6,440 nt of DNA from contig CAMPIP010000137.1 in assembly GCA_946886425.1 (NCBI GenBank), forward strand, positions 1-6,440. Direction: 5' to 3'. The translations under genes were made by a program, and so were the position numbers. The notes under the pieces are model-generated. The model had not been told where the DNA came from. It ran no database searches and saw only the letters and a program-made list of their open reading frames with translations. This document shows, piece by piece, positions 1 through 6,440 of this stretch (position 1 is the first letter of the stretch; every line of letters begins with the position of its first letter). The DNA is from an uncultured Actinomycetes bacterium (GTDB lineage Bacteria > Actinomycetota > Thermoleophilia > Solirubrobacterales > 70-9).

Positions 1-2
1 TC

Positions 3-746
<744 letters not shown>

Positions 747-763
747 GACCACCCGGCCGGGAG

Positions 764-817
764 GCGGCGTGTCTGAGATTGGGGGACGATATTGACCCCT
801 AAGCTCAGACACGCCCC
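764..817. repeat. Long inverted repeat / hairpin between xerD and mutM
   Basis: Bases 766-777 (GGCGTGTCTGAG) are perfectly complementary to 804-815. After one mismatch (778/803), bases 779-785 pair with 796-802, including one G-T pair. That gives about 19 pairs closing a 10-base loop, ACGATATTGA (786-795). One further pair is possible outside a C-C mismatch. The structure begins 17 bases after the xerD stop and ends 37 bases before the mutM ATG. It has no run of T on either side, so it is not a classical intrinsic terminator. It could still slow or stop RNA polymerase, protect the xerD mRNA 3' end, bind a protein, or be one copy of a REP- or MITE-like dispersed repeat. The arms and loop are less GC-rich than the surrounding genes. 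The pairing is directly visible; the role is inference. Confidence 0.8.
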
Positions 818-852
818 CGATTCACCCCCCGGTTCGGGTAGAAATTGGCTCG

Positions 853-1755
853 ATGCCAGAGTTGCCGGAGGTGGAGACCGTTGCGCGCCAGCTCGATCCG
901 GAGCTGCGGGGGCGGCGGATCGAGGGGCTCGAGGTGCTGGACGGGCGCTGGTCGCGGCCGCTGCCGCCGGAGGAGCTCGGCGACGAGGTCAGCGGGAGGA
1001 CGATCCGCGCGCTGGGACGGCGGGGCAAGTACCTGCTGCTGGGGCTGGAGCGCGACCAGACCCTGGTCATGCATCTGCGGATGACCGGCAACCTGGTCCT
1101 GGTCGAGGGCGAGGGCGTGATCGACCCCTCCGAGGGCCGGCGCCTCTACGAGGGCGAGCGCTCGACCTCGGCCCGGCACCTGCGGGCGCTGTTCTCTCTC
1201 GACGACGGCCGCGAGCTCTGGTTCACCGACCCGCGCCGCTTCGGCGAGGGCTTCCTGGTCGACGACGCCGCCCTCGACCGCCGCTTCGAGAAGCTCGGCG
1301 TCGAGCCCTTCTCGCCCGAGTTCACCGCGGAGGCGCTGGGGGAGATGGCGGCCGGCCGCACGGTGCCGCTGAAGTCCTTCCTGCTCGACCAGTCCGGGGT
1401 CGCCGGGGTCGGCAACATCTACGCCGACGAGGCGCTCTTCCGCGCCCGCCTGCACCCGCTCTCGTCGGCGGGCTCGATGAAGCCCGAGCACCACGAGGCG
1501 CTCCGCGACGCGGTCGTCGCCGCGCTGGAAGCGGGGATCGACAACGGCGGCTCCTCGATCGACGACTACCGCGACGGCCGCGGCGAGAAGGGGACGATGC
1601 AGGACGAGTTCCTCGTCCACACGCGCGAGGGTGAGCCCTGCCCGGAGTGCGGCGGCGCGATCGTCCGCATCGTCGTCGGCGGCCGCTCCACGTACTACTG
1701 CCCGAGTTGCCAGGTGCGCCTGCGCAAGCGCCCGAAACGGCGCGCGCGGCGCTAG
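853..1755 (+). CDS. mutM: Formamidopyrimidine-DNA glycosylase (Fpg/MutM)
   Basis: A bifunctional base-excision repair enzyme that removes 8-oxoguanine and formamidopyrimidines from DNA and cuts the strand by beta/delta-elimination. The 300-residue product starts MPELPEVETV: Pro2 is the catalytic nucleophile once Met is removed, and Glu3 assists. Lys59 (RRGKYLLL) is the conserved beta-hairpin lysine. Met77, Arg128 and Phe130 (DPRRFG) are the likely void-filling residues. The helix-two-turn-helix is around 178-200 (GVAGVGNIYADEALF, Asn188). A C4 zinc finger uses Cys263, Cys266, Cys283 and Cys286, with the DNA-contacting Arg278 between. The protein is about 30 residues longer than the usual ~270: roughly 16 extra lie between MTG (77-79) and DPRRFG, the rest mostly in an Arg/Lys-rich tail after the zinc finger. 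The ATG is fixed because Pro must follow Met. No Shine-Dalgarno is seen. The complete PELPE and zinc finger favour Fpg over the Nei paralogue. Confidence 0.96.
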   Translation: MPELPEVETVARQLDPELRGRRIEGLEVLDGRWSRPLPPEELGDEVSGRTIRALGRRGKYLLLGLERDQTLVMHLRMTGNLVLVEGEGVIDPSEGRRLYEGERSTSARHLRALFSLDDGRELWFTDPRRFGEGFLVDDAALDRRFEKLGVEPFSPEFTAEALGEMAAGRTVPLKSFLLDQSGVAGVGNIYADEALFRARLHPLSSAGSMKPEHHEALRDAVVAALEAGIDNGGSSIDDYRDGRGEKGTMQDEFLVHTREGEPCPECGGAIVRIVVGGRSTYYCPSCQVRLRKRPKRRARR

Positions 1756-1789
1756 GGCGCCGTCCGGTCCGTCGGTCACCTTTGCTTTC

Positions 1790-2515
1790 GTGGCCGGAAC
1801 CTCCGTCAAGACCGAGGCGATCGTCCTGCGCAGCATCCGCTACGGCGAGGCGGACCGCATCCTCCACCTCTACTCGCGGCAGCGCGGCCGGGTCGGCGCG
1901 ATCGCCAAGGGGGCGCGCAAGCCGCGCTCGCGCTTCGGCGGCCGCCTCGAGCCGTTCTTCCGGCTCGACCTCGTCCTCCACGAAGGGCGCAGCGACCTGC
2001 TCACCGTCACCAGCGTCTCCACCCTCGACGGCTACTCGCGCCTGCGCTCCTCCGGCCCGGCGTTGAGCGCCGGCGCCCGCGCCTGCGACGCGGTGCTGCG
2101 GCTGCTCGACAGCGCCGAGCCCAACCAGCCCGCCTACAACCTGCTCTGCCGCTACCTGGACCTGCTCGATGACCCCGAGCAGCCGCGCGGGGCCGAGCTG
2201 GCAGCGGCGCTCTCCTTCCGGCTGAAGCTGGCTCTGGCCGCCGGCTTCGCCCCCGAGCTGGCCTCCTGCGCCAGCTGTGGCGAGGCCGAGCACCTGGTTG
2301 GCTTCTCCGGGGCCGCCGGCGGAGTCGTCTGCGCCAGCTGCGAAGCCGGCTCCTTCGAGCTCTCCCAGCAAGCTCACAACTTCATGGTCGAGGCGCTGGC
2401 CCAGCCACTGGCCGAGGCTCCCGTCGCCGAGCCGCTCGCCCTGCGCCAGGTCGAACGGGCGATCACCGAGACGCTCGAGCACCACGCGCATGTCCAATTG
2501 AGGGCGGCGGCGTAG
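1790..2515 (+). CDS. recO: DNA repair protein RecO
   Basis: RecO acts with RecR (and RecF) to load RecA onto SSB-coated single-stranded DNA at gaps and can anneal complementary strands. From the GTG at 1790 the product is 241 residues, the usual RecO length. The N-terminal OB-fold begins at KTEAIVLRSIRYGEADRI (7-24), the most typical RecO signature, and continues through RGRVGAIAKGARKPRSRFGGRLEPF. The C-terminal part is helical and carries a four-cysteine zinc site (Cys160, Cys163, Cys181, Cys184), found in many but not all RecO proteins. GTG 1790 is chosen because it is the only start codon close to the conserved N-terminus; the open frame reaches back to a GTG at 1631, but that would overlap mutM by 125 bases with non-RecO sequence. 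The gene lies 34 bases after mutM, with no Shine-Dalgarno visible, so it is probably cotranscribed with mutM. The start is less certain than the identity. Confidence 0.93.
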   Translation: MAGTSVKTEAIVLRSIRYGEADRILHLYSRQRGRVGAIAKGARKPRSRFGGRLEPFFRLDLVLHEGRSDLLTVTSVSTLDGYSRLRSSGPALSAGARACDAVLRLLDSAEPNQPAYNLLCRYLDLLDDPEQPRGAELAAALSFRLKLALAAGFAPELASCASCGEAEHLVGFSGAAGGVVCASCEAGSFELSQQAHNFMVEALAQPLAEAPVAEPLALRQVERAITETLEHHAHVQLRAAA

Positions 2516-2528
2516 GGAGCCCGCCTCC

Positions 2529-2534
2529 TATGAT
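2529..2534 (+). promoter_or_regulatory. Candidate -10 box for a leaderless dgt transcript
   Basis: TATGAT differs from the TATAAT consensus at one base and fits the actinobacterial TANNNT pattern. It ends exactly six bases before the GTG start of dgt (2541), so transcription would begin at or next to the first base of the start codon. It stands out in the otherwise G/C-dominated 25-base gap between recO and dgt. No good -35 is present at 16-18 bases; TTGAGG at 2498-2503 is about 25 bases away, too far. This is inference from position and sequence only. Confidence 0.45.
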
Positions 2535-2540
2535 CGGCGG

Positions 2541-3551
2541 GTGCCCGCGACGACCGCATTCGAGGAGCGCGTTGCTGCCTGGGAGTCGGAGTTCCTGTCG
2601 GCCGAGGCGGCCCGCTCCTACCCGGCCCGCCGCGCGGTCGAGGAGCCGGACAGCCCGCTGCGGACGCCGTTCCAGCGCGACCGCGACCGGATCGTCCACT
2701 CGAAGTCGTTCCGCCGCCTCAAGCACAAGACCCAGGTCTTCGTCGCCCCCGAGGGCGACCACTACCGGACCCGCCTCACCCACACGCTCGAGGCCTGCGG
2801 GATCGCCCGCACGGTGGCGCGGGCGCTGGGGCTGAACGAGGACCTGACCGAGGCGATCGGACTCGGCCACGACCTCGGCCACCCGCCCTTCGGCCACGCC
2901 GGCGAGGCGGCGCTCGACGCGGCCCTGCGCGACCGCTGCGGCGCCGGCTTCAAGCACAACGAGCACTCGTTGCGGGTGGTCGAGGTCCTGGAGCGCGACG
3001 GCCAGGGCCTCAACCTGACCGAGCAGGTCCGCGACGGCATCCTCAAACACACCGGCTCCGAGAAGCCGGCCTCGCTGGAGGGCCGGGTCGTCAAGCTGGT
3101 CGACCGCGTCGCCTACATCAACCACGACATTGACGATGCCCTGCGGGCGGGGATCCTGCGGCCCGAGGACCTGCCGGCGGCGGAGATCGAGCTGCTCGGG
3201 CCAACCGGCTCGCTGCGGATCGACACGCTCGTCAAGGACATCGTCAGCCGCTCCGAAGCGGCCGGCGACATCGTCCAAGGCGAGGAGATCGGCGGCGCGA
3301 TGCTGCGCCTGCGCAAGTTCATGTTCGACCGCGTCTACCTCGGCCCGGCGACCGCGCCCGAGCACGAGAAGGTGGAGCGGACGATGCGGGCGCTGTTCGA
3401 CCACTACCTCGATCACCCCGGCGAGATCCCGGCCCTGGAGCCCGGCGCCGACGATTGCCAGCGCGTCGCCGACTACATCGCCGGGATGACCGACCGCTTC
3501 TGCATCGCCAAGTTCACCGAGCTGACGATCCCCGAGGAGGCGCGCTTCTGA
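2541..3551 (+). CDS. dgt: dGTPase-family deoxynucleoside triphosphate triphosphohydrolase (HD domain)
   Basis: Members of this family hydrolyse dNTPs (classically dGTP) to the deoxynucleoside and tripolyphosphate, adjusting the nucleotide pool. The 336-residue product matches the shorter, type 2 group rather than the ~500-residue E. coli enzyme. The N-terminal region has the family signature SPLRTPFQRDRDRI and FRRLKHKTQVF (58-68). The HD metal site is intact: His81 (RLTHTLE), His110-Asp111 (GLGHDLGHPPFGHAGE) and Asp188 (VDRVAYINHDIDDA). FKHNEHSLRVVE (137-148) is also conserved in the family. GTG 2541 is chosen because it is the in-frame start nearest the conserved N-terminus; ATG 2530 is in a different frame. 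There is no Shine-Dalgarno, but a -10-like TATGAT lies six bases upstream. The stop overlaps the dnaG start by one base, so translation of the two is probably coupled. Its true substrate preference cannot be read from sequence. Confidence 0.93.
   Translation: MPATTAFEERVAAWESEFLSAEAARSYPARRAVEEPDSPLRTPFQRDRDRIVHSKSFRRLKHKTQVFVAPEGDHYRTRLTHTLEACGIARTVARALGLNEDLTEAIGLGHDLGHPPFGHAGEAALDAALRDRCGAGFKHNEHSLRVVEVLERDGQGLNLTEQVRDGILKHTGSEKPASLEGRVVKLVDRVAYINHDIDDALRAGILRPEDLPAAEIELLGPTGSLRIDTLVKDIVSRSEAAGDIVQGEEIGGAMLRLRKFMFDRVYLGPATAPEHEKVERTMRALFDHYLDHPGEIPALEPGADDCQRVADYIAGMTDRFCIAKFTELTIPEEARF
3534..3540 (+). promoter_or_regulatory. Strong Shine-Dalgarno of dnaG
   Basis: GAGGAGG lies within the last codons of dgt, ten bases before the ATG at 3551. 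It decides the dnaG start: the frame is open upstream to 3455, but that extension only re-reads dgt sequence. It is the only convincing ribosome-binding site in the plus-strand cluster, whereas mutM, recO and dgt lack one. Confidence 0.8.
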
Positions 3552-5326
3552 TGGCGCTGATCTCGACCGAGAGCCTCGATCGCCTCAAGCAGACCGCCGA
3601 CATCGTCGAGGTCATCTCCGCCCACACCGACCTGCGCCGCCAGGGCGCCCGCTGGGTCGGGCTCTGCCCCTTCCACGAGGAGCGCACGCCCTCGTTCTCG
3701 GTCGACGCCCAGGAGAAGCTCTACCACTGCTTCGGCTGCGGGGTCGGCGGCGACGTGATCAAGTTCGTCGAAGAGAAGGAGGGGCTTGGCTTCTCCGAGG
3801 CGGTCGAGCTGCTCGCCGACCGTTACGGGGTCGAGCTGGAGCGCGAGCAGGAGGACCCGCGGGCGGAGGCGCGCCGCCAGCACCGCCGCCGCCTCGAGCA
3901 GCTGCTAGACCGCACCGCCGCCTTCTACTCCAGCTACCTCTGGGAGTCGAAAGAGGCCGGCAAGGCGCGCGACTACCTGGCCGGGCGCGGCCTCGAGGAG
4001 CAGGTCCTGCGCGACTTCGGCGTCGGCTTCGCGCCCAGCGCCTGGGACAAAGTCCTCCTCGCCGGCCAGCGGGCCGGCTTCAGCGTCGCCGAGCTGCACG
4101 GCGTCGGCCTGGTCCAGAAGGGGCGGGGCGGGGGCGAGTACGACCGCTTCCGCTCGCGGATCATGTTCCCGATCCGGGACCGCCGCGGTCGCACCCTCGG
4201 CTTCGGCGGCCGGGCGATGCGCTCCGACCAGGGCGCCAAGTACGTCAACACCGCCGAGACGGACTTCTTCCACAAGAGCGACCTGCTCTACGGGGTCGAC
4301 CGTGCCAAAGCGGCGATCGCCAAAGCCGCCCGCGCCGTCGTCGTCGAGGGCTACACCGACGTGCTGGCCCTGCACCAGGCGGGGGTGGAGGAGGCGATCG
4401 CGGTGATGGGAACCGCGATCACCGGCGAGCAGGTGGCGGCGCTCTCGGGGATGGTCGAGGAGGTGGTGCTGGCGCTCGACGCCGACTCCGCCGGCCAGGA
4501 GGCGATGCTGCGGGCGCAGCGGGTCGCGGCCGGGCGGAAGATGCGGCTGCGTGTGGCGGCGATGCCGGCCGGCGAGGACCCGGCAGAGATGATGGCCGCC
4601 GAGGGCGGCGCCGAGCGCTTCCGGTCGCTGATTGACGCCGCCGAGGAGCTCTCCTCCTTCCAGGTCGGCCTCGTGCTCGCCCGCACCGACGTCGGCTCGC
4701 CTGCCGAGCGCGACCGCGCCCTCACCGAGGTGGCGCCGGTCCTGGCCGGGCTGGGGGAGAGCGCCAGCCGCGACGAGCTGGTCCGGCGGGTGGCCGAGCG
4801 CCTCGACCTCGAGCCGGCGATGGTGATGGGCCGGGTGGTCGCGGCGACCCCGGCCAGCGGTGGCCCCGAGCGGGCGCCGGCGCCGGGCGCCCCGAGCCGC
4901 CAGGTGCCGCCGCCGCGCCGCGCCGCCGAGCTGACCTCGCGCGAGCGCCGCGAGCGGGCCCTGCTGGCGATGTGCATCGCCCTGCCCGAGGAGGGGAAGG
5001 GATTCCTGGAGCGCCTCACCGAGGGCCACCTCTCGCCCTCGGGCGCCCGCGCCGTCGCCTGGCTGCGCGAGCACCCCGGCGACCCCGCCTCCAACCTGCC
5101 CCAGGACGACGAGCTCTCCGGCATGCTCACCGAACTGGTGATGCTCTCCCGCAGCGAGCCCGCCTCGCCCGAGGCGATGCAGCTCAACTTCCTTCTGCTC
5201 GAGCAGCGCCGCCTCGAGGACGAGATCGCCGCCGCCGCCGAACGCGACGACTACCAGCACCGCGCCACCCTCAGCCGCGAGCGCGCCGCCCTGGTCGAAC
5301 GCATCGCCCACGCCGAGCGCCAGTAG
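3551..5326 (+). CDS. dnaG: DNA primase DnaG
   Basis: Synthesises the short RNA primers for leading-strand initiation and every Okazaki fragment, working with the replicative helicase DnaB. The 591-residue product has the standard three-part layout. The N-terminal CHC2-type zinc-binding domain uses Cys39, His42, Cys60 and Cys63 (GLCPFHEERTPSF, YHCFGCGVGGD). The RNA polymerase domain includes FPIRDRRGRTLGFGGRAM (206-223) and the TOPRIM metal motifs: Glu266 in VVVEGYTD, Asp310 and Asp312 in LALDADSAGQEA, and Asp343 in GEDPAEMM. A Pro/Ala-rich linker (about 432-457) leads to a helical C-terminal helicase-interaction domain (about 460-591) that is, as in other phyla, the least conserved part. The start is set by the strong Shine-Dalgarno; the A of ATG is the last base of the dgt stop. 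Dgt–dnaG adjacency is also known in mycobacteria. All key residues are present, so this is very probably the essential chromosomal primase. Confidence 0.97.
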   Translation: MALISTESLDRLKQTADIVEVISAHTDLRRQGARWVGLCPFHEERTPSFSVDAQEKLYHCFGCGVGGDVIKFVEEKEGLGFSEAVELLADRYGVELEREQEDPRAEARRQHRRRLEQLLDRTAAFYSSYLWESKEAGKARDYLAGRGLEEQVLRDFGVGFAPSAWDKVLLAGQRAGFSVAELHGVGLVQKGRGGGEYDRFRSRIMFPIRDRRGRTLGFGGRAMRSDQGAKYVNTAETDFFHKSDLLYGVDRAKAAIAKAARAVVVEGYTDVLALHQAGVEEAIAVMGTAITGEQVAALSGMVEEVVLALDADSAGQEAMLRAQRVAAGRKMRLRVAAMPAGEDPAEMMAAEGGAERFRSLIDAAEELSSFQVGLVLARTDVGSPAERDRALTEVAPVLAGLGESASRDELVRRVAERLDLEPAMVMGRVVAATPASGGPERAPAPGAPSRQVPPPRRAAELTSRERRERALLAMCIALPEEGKGFLERLTEGHLSPSGARAVAWLREHPGDPASNLPQDDELSGMLTELVMLSRSEPASPEAMQLNFLLLEQRRLEDEIAAAAERDDYQHRATLSRERAALVERIAHAERQ

Positions 5327-5338
5327 TGGAGCGCAGAA

Positions 5339-5410
5339 CTCCGGGGGTGGGACTCGAACCCACAACCCTTCGATTAACAGTCGAATGCTCTACCGTTGAG
5401 CTACCCCGGA
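5339..5410 (-). tRNA. tRNA-Asn (anticodon GTT)
   Basis: Reading the minus strand, the sequence folds into a complete cloverleaf. The acceptor stem TCCGGGG pairs fully with CCCCGGA. The D stem GCTC/GAGC encloses AACGGTA with the conserved GG. The anticodon stem TTCGA/TCGAA encloses CTGTTAA, so the anticodon is GTT (codons AAC/AAT). The variable loop is GGGTT, and the T stem GTGGG/CCCAC encloses TTCGAGT. The discriminator base is G (complement of 5339), as in known bacterial tRNA-Asn. Length is 72 bases; the 3' CCA is not encoded (GTTC follows), so CCA must be added by the nucleotidyltransferase. The gene faces dnaG, with 12 bases between the discriminator base and the dnaG stop, and lies 48 bases downstream of the glycosyltransferase on the same strand. 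It could have its own promoter or be read with the glycosyltransferase. Confidence 0.97.
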
Positions 5411-5458
5411 TCGTGCGAATCCGTACAAGCTGGCCACGGAACGCAATGCCCAGGAAAT

Positions 5459-6440
5459 TTAGGGGACGCTGACGATTCCTGCCTTGCGCGCCGCCAGCCC
5501 CTCGACCAGCTCGGCGCCGCGGGTGGCCCCGTCGTTGGCGCGGCCCCAGGCGGCGATCTCCTTGGCGCGGGCGGTGAAGGCCGGGTCGGCGAGCAGGCGG
5601 CGGGCCGTCCAGCGCAGCGGTGCGGGGCGGCAGAGGCGCCAGGGCAGCGAGAGGCCGGCGCCGGCCGAGGCGACCCGCATCGCGGTCTCGCTCATGTCGC
5701 CGATGATCGGGGAGATCAGGACCGGGGTGCCGGCACCGAGGGCGCGGGCGACGGTGCCGTGGCCGCCGTGGGAGATCACCAGCGAGGCGGCCGGCATCAG
5801 CTGGCTGTAACTGAGCCATTCGACCAGCTTGGCGTTGGCCGGGACCTCGATCGGCGCCTGCGGGCGGACCCGGTTGGTCGTCGCCACCACCCGCACCGGC
5901 TCCCCGGCGAGCGCGGCCAGGGCGGTCCGGACCAGCTGGTTTTCGGAGTCGTGGGCCGTGCTGGGGGCGACGAGGACGAGCGGGTCCTCGCCCGGCGGCA
6001 GCTCGATCTCCGGGTGCGGCTGCTCGAAGATCATCGGGCCGGTGATCTCGATCCCCGCCGGCCACCGCCGCGGGTACTCGAGCTGCGGGTAGGTGGCGAC
6101 CAGGGCCAGGTCGGGGCTGATGCCGCCGTGGAAGCGGTCGAGCGGCGGCAGGTCGAGCCGCTGGCGCTGCTGGTTGAGGTCGCGGCGGCCGTGCTCGAGG
6201 CCGACCGCCAGGGCCCGCTGTCCCGCCCGCCACCCGGCCCGACCGAGCCGCGTGCGCGGGCTCCGCAGCCCGATCGCGAAGAACGGCTGCCCGGGCTCGA
6301 CCACCGGGTAGATGTGCGGGATCAGGGTCGCCAACGGCACCCCGGCCCGCTCCGCGGCCAGGGCCGGCGCCAGGGTGAGGATGTCGCTGACGGCGACGTG
6401 CGGCCGCATCTCCTCGAGCAGCGGCAGCAGCGCCCGGGCC
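5459..6440 (-). CDS. GT-B fold glycosyltransferase, MGT/UGT-like family (5'-partial)
   Basis: Likely transfers a sugar from a nucleotide-sugar donor to a small-molecule, lipid or surface acceptor; the acceptor cannot be deduced. The visible 326 residues run from inside the N-terminal (acceptor) domain to the TAA stop at 5461-5459. The frame is open to the window edge, and the residues before the first internal ATG (6409) read ARALLPLLEEM, continuing the fold, so the real start is upstream; relatives are about 400 residues. Recognisable parts are VSDILTLAPALAAERAGVP in the N-domain, LVLVAPSTAHD opening the C-domain, and the donor-binding segment with HGGHGT (visible residues 224-229) followed by P-(I/V)-x-G-D-M-S-E (Asp248, Glu251). 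Where many GT1 enzymes have Asp-Gln, this one has DMSE. There is no signal peptide or membrane segment in the visible part. Direction and function separate it from the repair/replication cluster. Confidence 0.85.
   Translation of the reverse strand, partial: ARALLPLLEEMRPHVAVSDILTLAPALAAERAGVPLATLIPHIYPVVEPGQPFFAIGLRSPRTRLGRAGWRAGQRALAVGLEHGRRDLNQQRQRLDLPPLDRFHGGISPDLALVATYPQLEYPRRWPAGIEITGPMIFEQPHPEIELPPGEDPLVLVAPSTAHDSENQLVRTALAALAGEPVRVVATTNRVRPQAPIEVPANAKLVEWLSYSQLMPAASLVISHGGHGTVARALGAGTPVLISPIIGDMSETAMRVASAGAGLSLPWRLCRPAPLRWTARRLLADPAFTARAKEIAAWGRANDGATRGAELVEGLAARKAGIVSVP

Noticed and set aside
752..761. Ten-base self-complementary sequence CCCGGCCGGG just after the xerD stop
   Set aside because: It leaves no room for a loop and such G/C palindromes are expected by chance in this composition.
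792..1634. Plus-strand open frame of 280 codons starting at TTG inside the hairpin
   Set aside because: It overlaps mutM in another frame, is almost entirely Arg/Gly/Ala/Pro, and its start lies in the hairpin loop. It is a shadow of mutM.
805..1836. Long open frame on the minus strand across mutM (343 codons), and similar minus-strand frames across recO, dgt and dnaG
   Set aside because: Very GC-rich coding DNA has few stop codons in the other frames. The predicted proteins are low-complexity (Ala/Arg/Gly/Leu-rich), match no family I recognise, and lie wholly over genes with intact catalytic motifs.
2541..3551. Antiphage dGTPase defence gene
   Set aside because: Dgt-family enzymes can deplete dNTPs during phage infection, but this copy sits in a housekeeping block and forms a translational pair with dnaG, with no other defence gene nearby. 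Ordinary nucleotide-pool control is the simpler reading.
5419..5446. Minus-strand promoter for tRNA-Asn (TTGCGT at 5446-5441, TACGGAT at 5425-5419)
   Set aside because: The spacer is only about 15 bases and both boxes are weak matches. A promoter here is plausible but not supported well enough to annotate.
5271..6233. Minus-strand frame of 320 codons spanning the glycosyltransferase, the tRNA and the end of dnaG
   Set aside because: It reads through the tRNA-Asn and is Arg/Pro/Ala-rich; the glycosyltransferase frame has recognisable motifs, this one does not.

Overview
The window is a dense, very GC-rich piece of bacterial chromosome, apparently from a high-GC actinobacterium. Codon third positions are overwhelmingly G or C. 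The adjacency dgt–dnaG is a known actinobacterial arrangement. The style of the Xer and glycosyltransferase proteins makes me lean towards Thermoleophilia (Solirubrobacterales and relatives). That placement is inference and not proved by anything in the window.

Layout. Bases 3-746 (+) hold all but the first ~50 residues of a XerD/XerC tyrosine recombinase. A 106-base gap follows, containing a long, nearly perfect hairpin (764-817). Then comes a tight plus-strand run of DNA-maintenance genes: mutM (853-1755, formamidopyrimidine-DNA glycosylase), recO (1790-2515, recombination mediator), dgt (2541-3551, HD-domain dNTP triphosphohydrolase) and dnaG (3551-5326, primase). The gaps are 34 and 25 bases and then a one-base overlap (TGATG). 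On the minus strand, converging on dnaG with only 12 bases between, is tRNA-Asn(GTT) (5339-5410). Upstream of it on the same strand is a GT-B family glycosyltransferase (5459-6440) that runs off the right edge without its N-terminus.

Functionally the plus-strand block is coherent: chromosome-dimer resolution, oxidised-base repair, recombinational repair, nucleotide-pool control and replication priming. All visible catalytic and metal-binding residues are intact, so these look like working housekeeping genes. The glycosyltransferase belongs to a different process (glycosylation of a lipid, natural product or cell-surface molecule) and marks a change of unit.

Translation signals are uneven. 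Only dnaG has a strong Shine-Dalgarno sequence. mutM, recO and dgt have none at usable distance, and dgt has a TATGAT -10-like box exactly six bases before its GTG, the arrangement expected for a leaderless transcript.

I see no CRISPR array, transposase, prophage gene, toxin-antitoxin pair or other novel system. The one element not explained by ordinary genes is the hairpin between xerD and mutM, which may belong to a dispersed repeat family.
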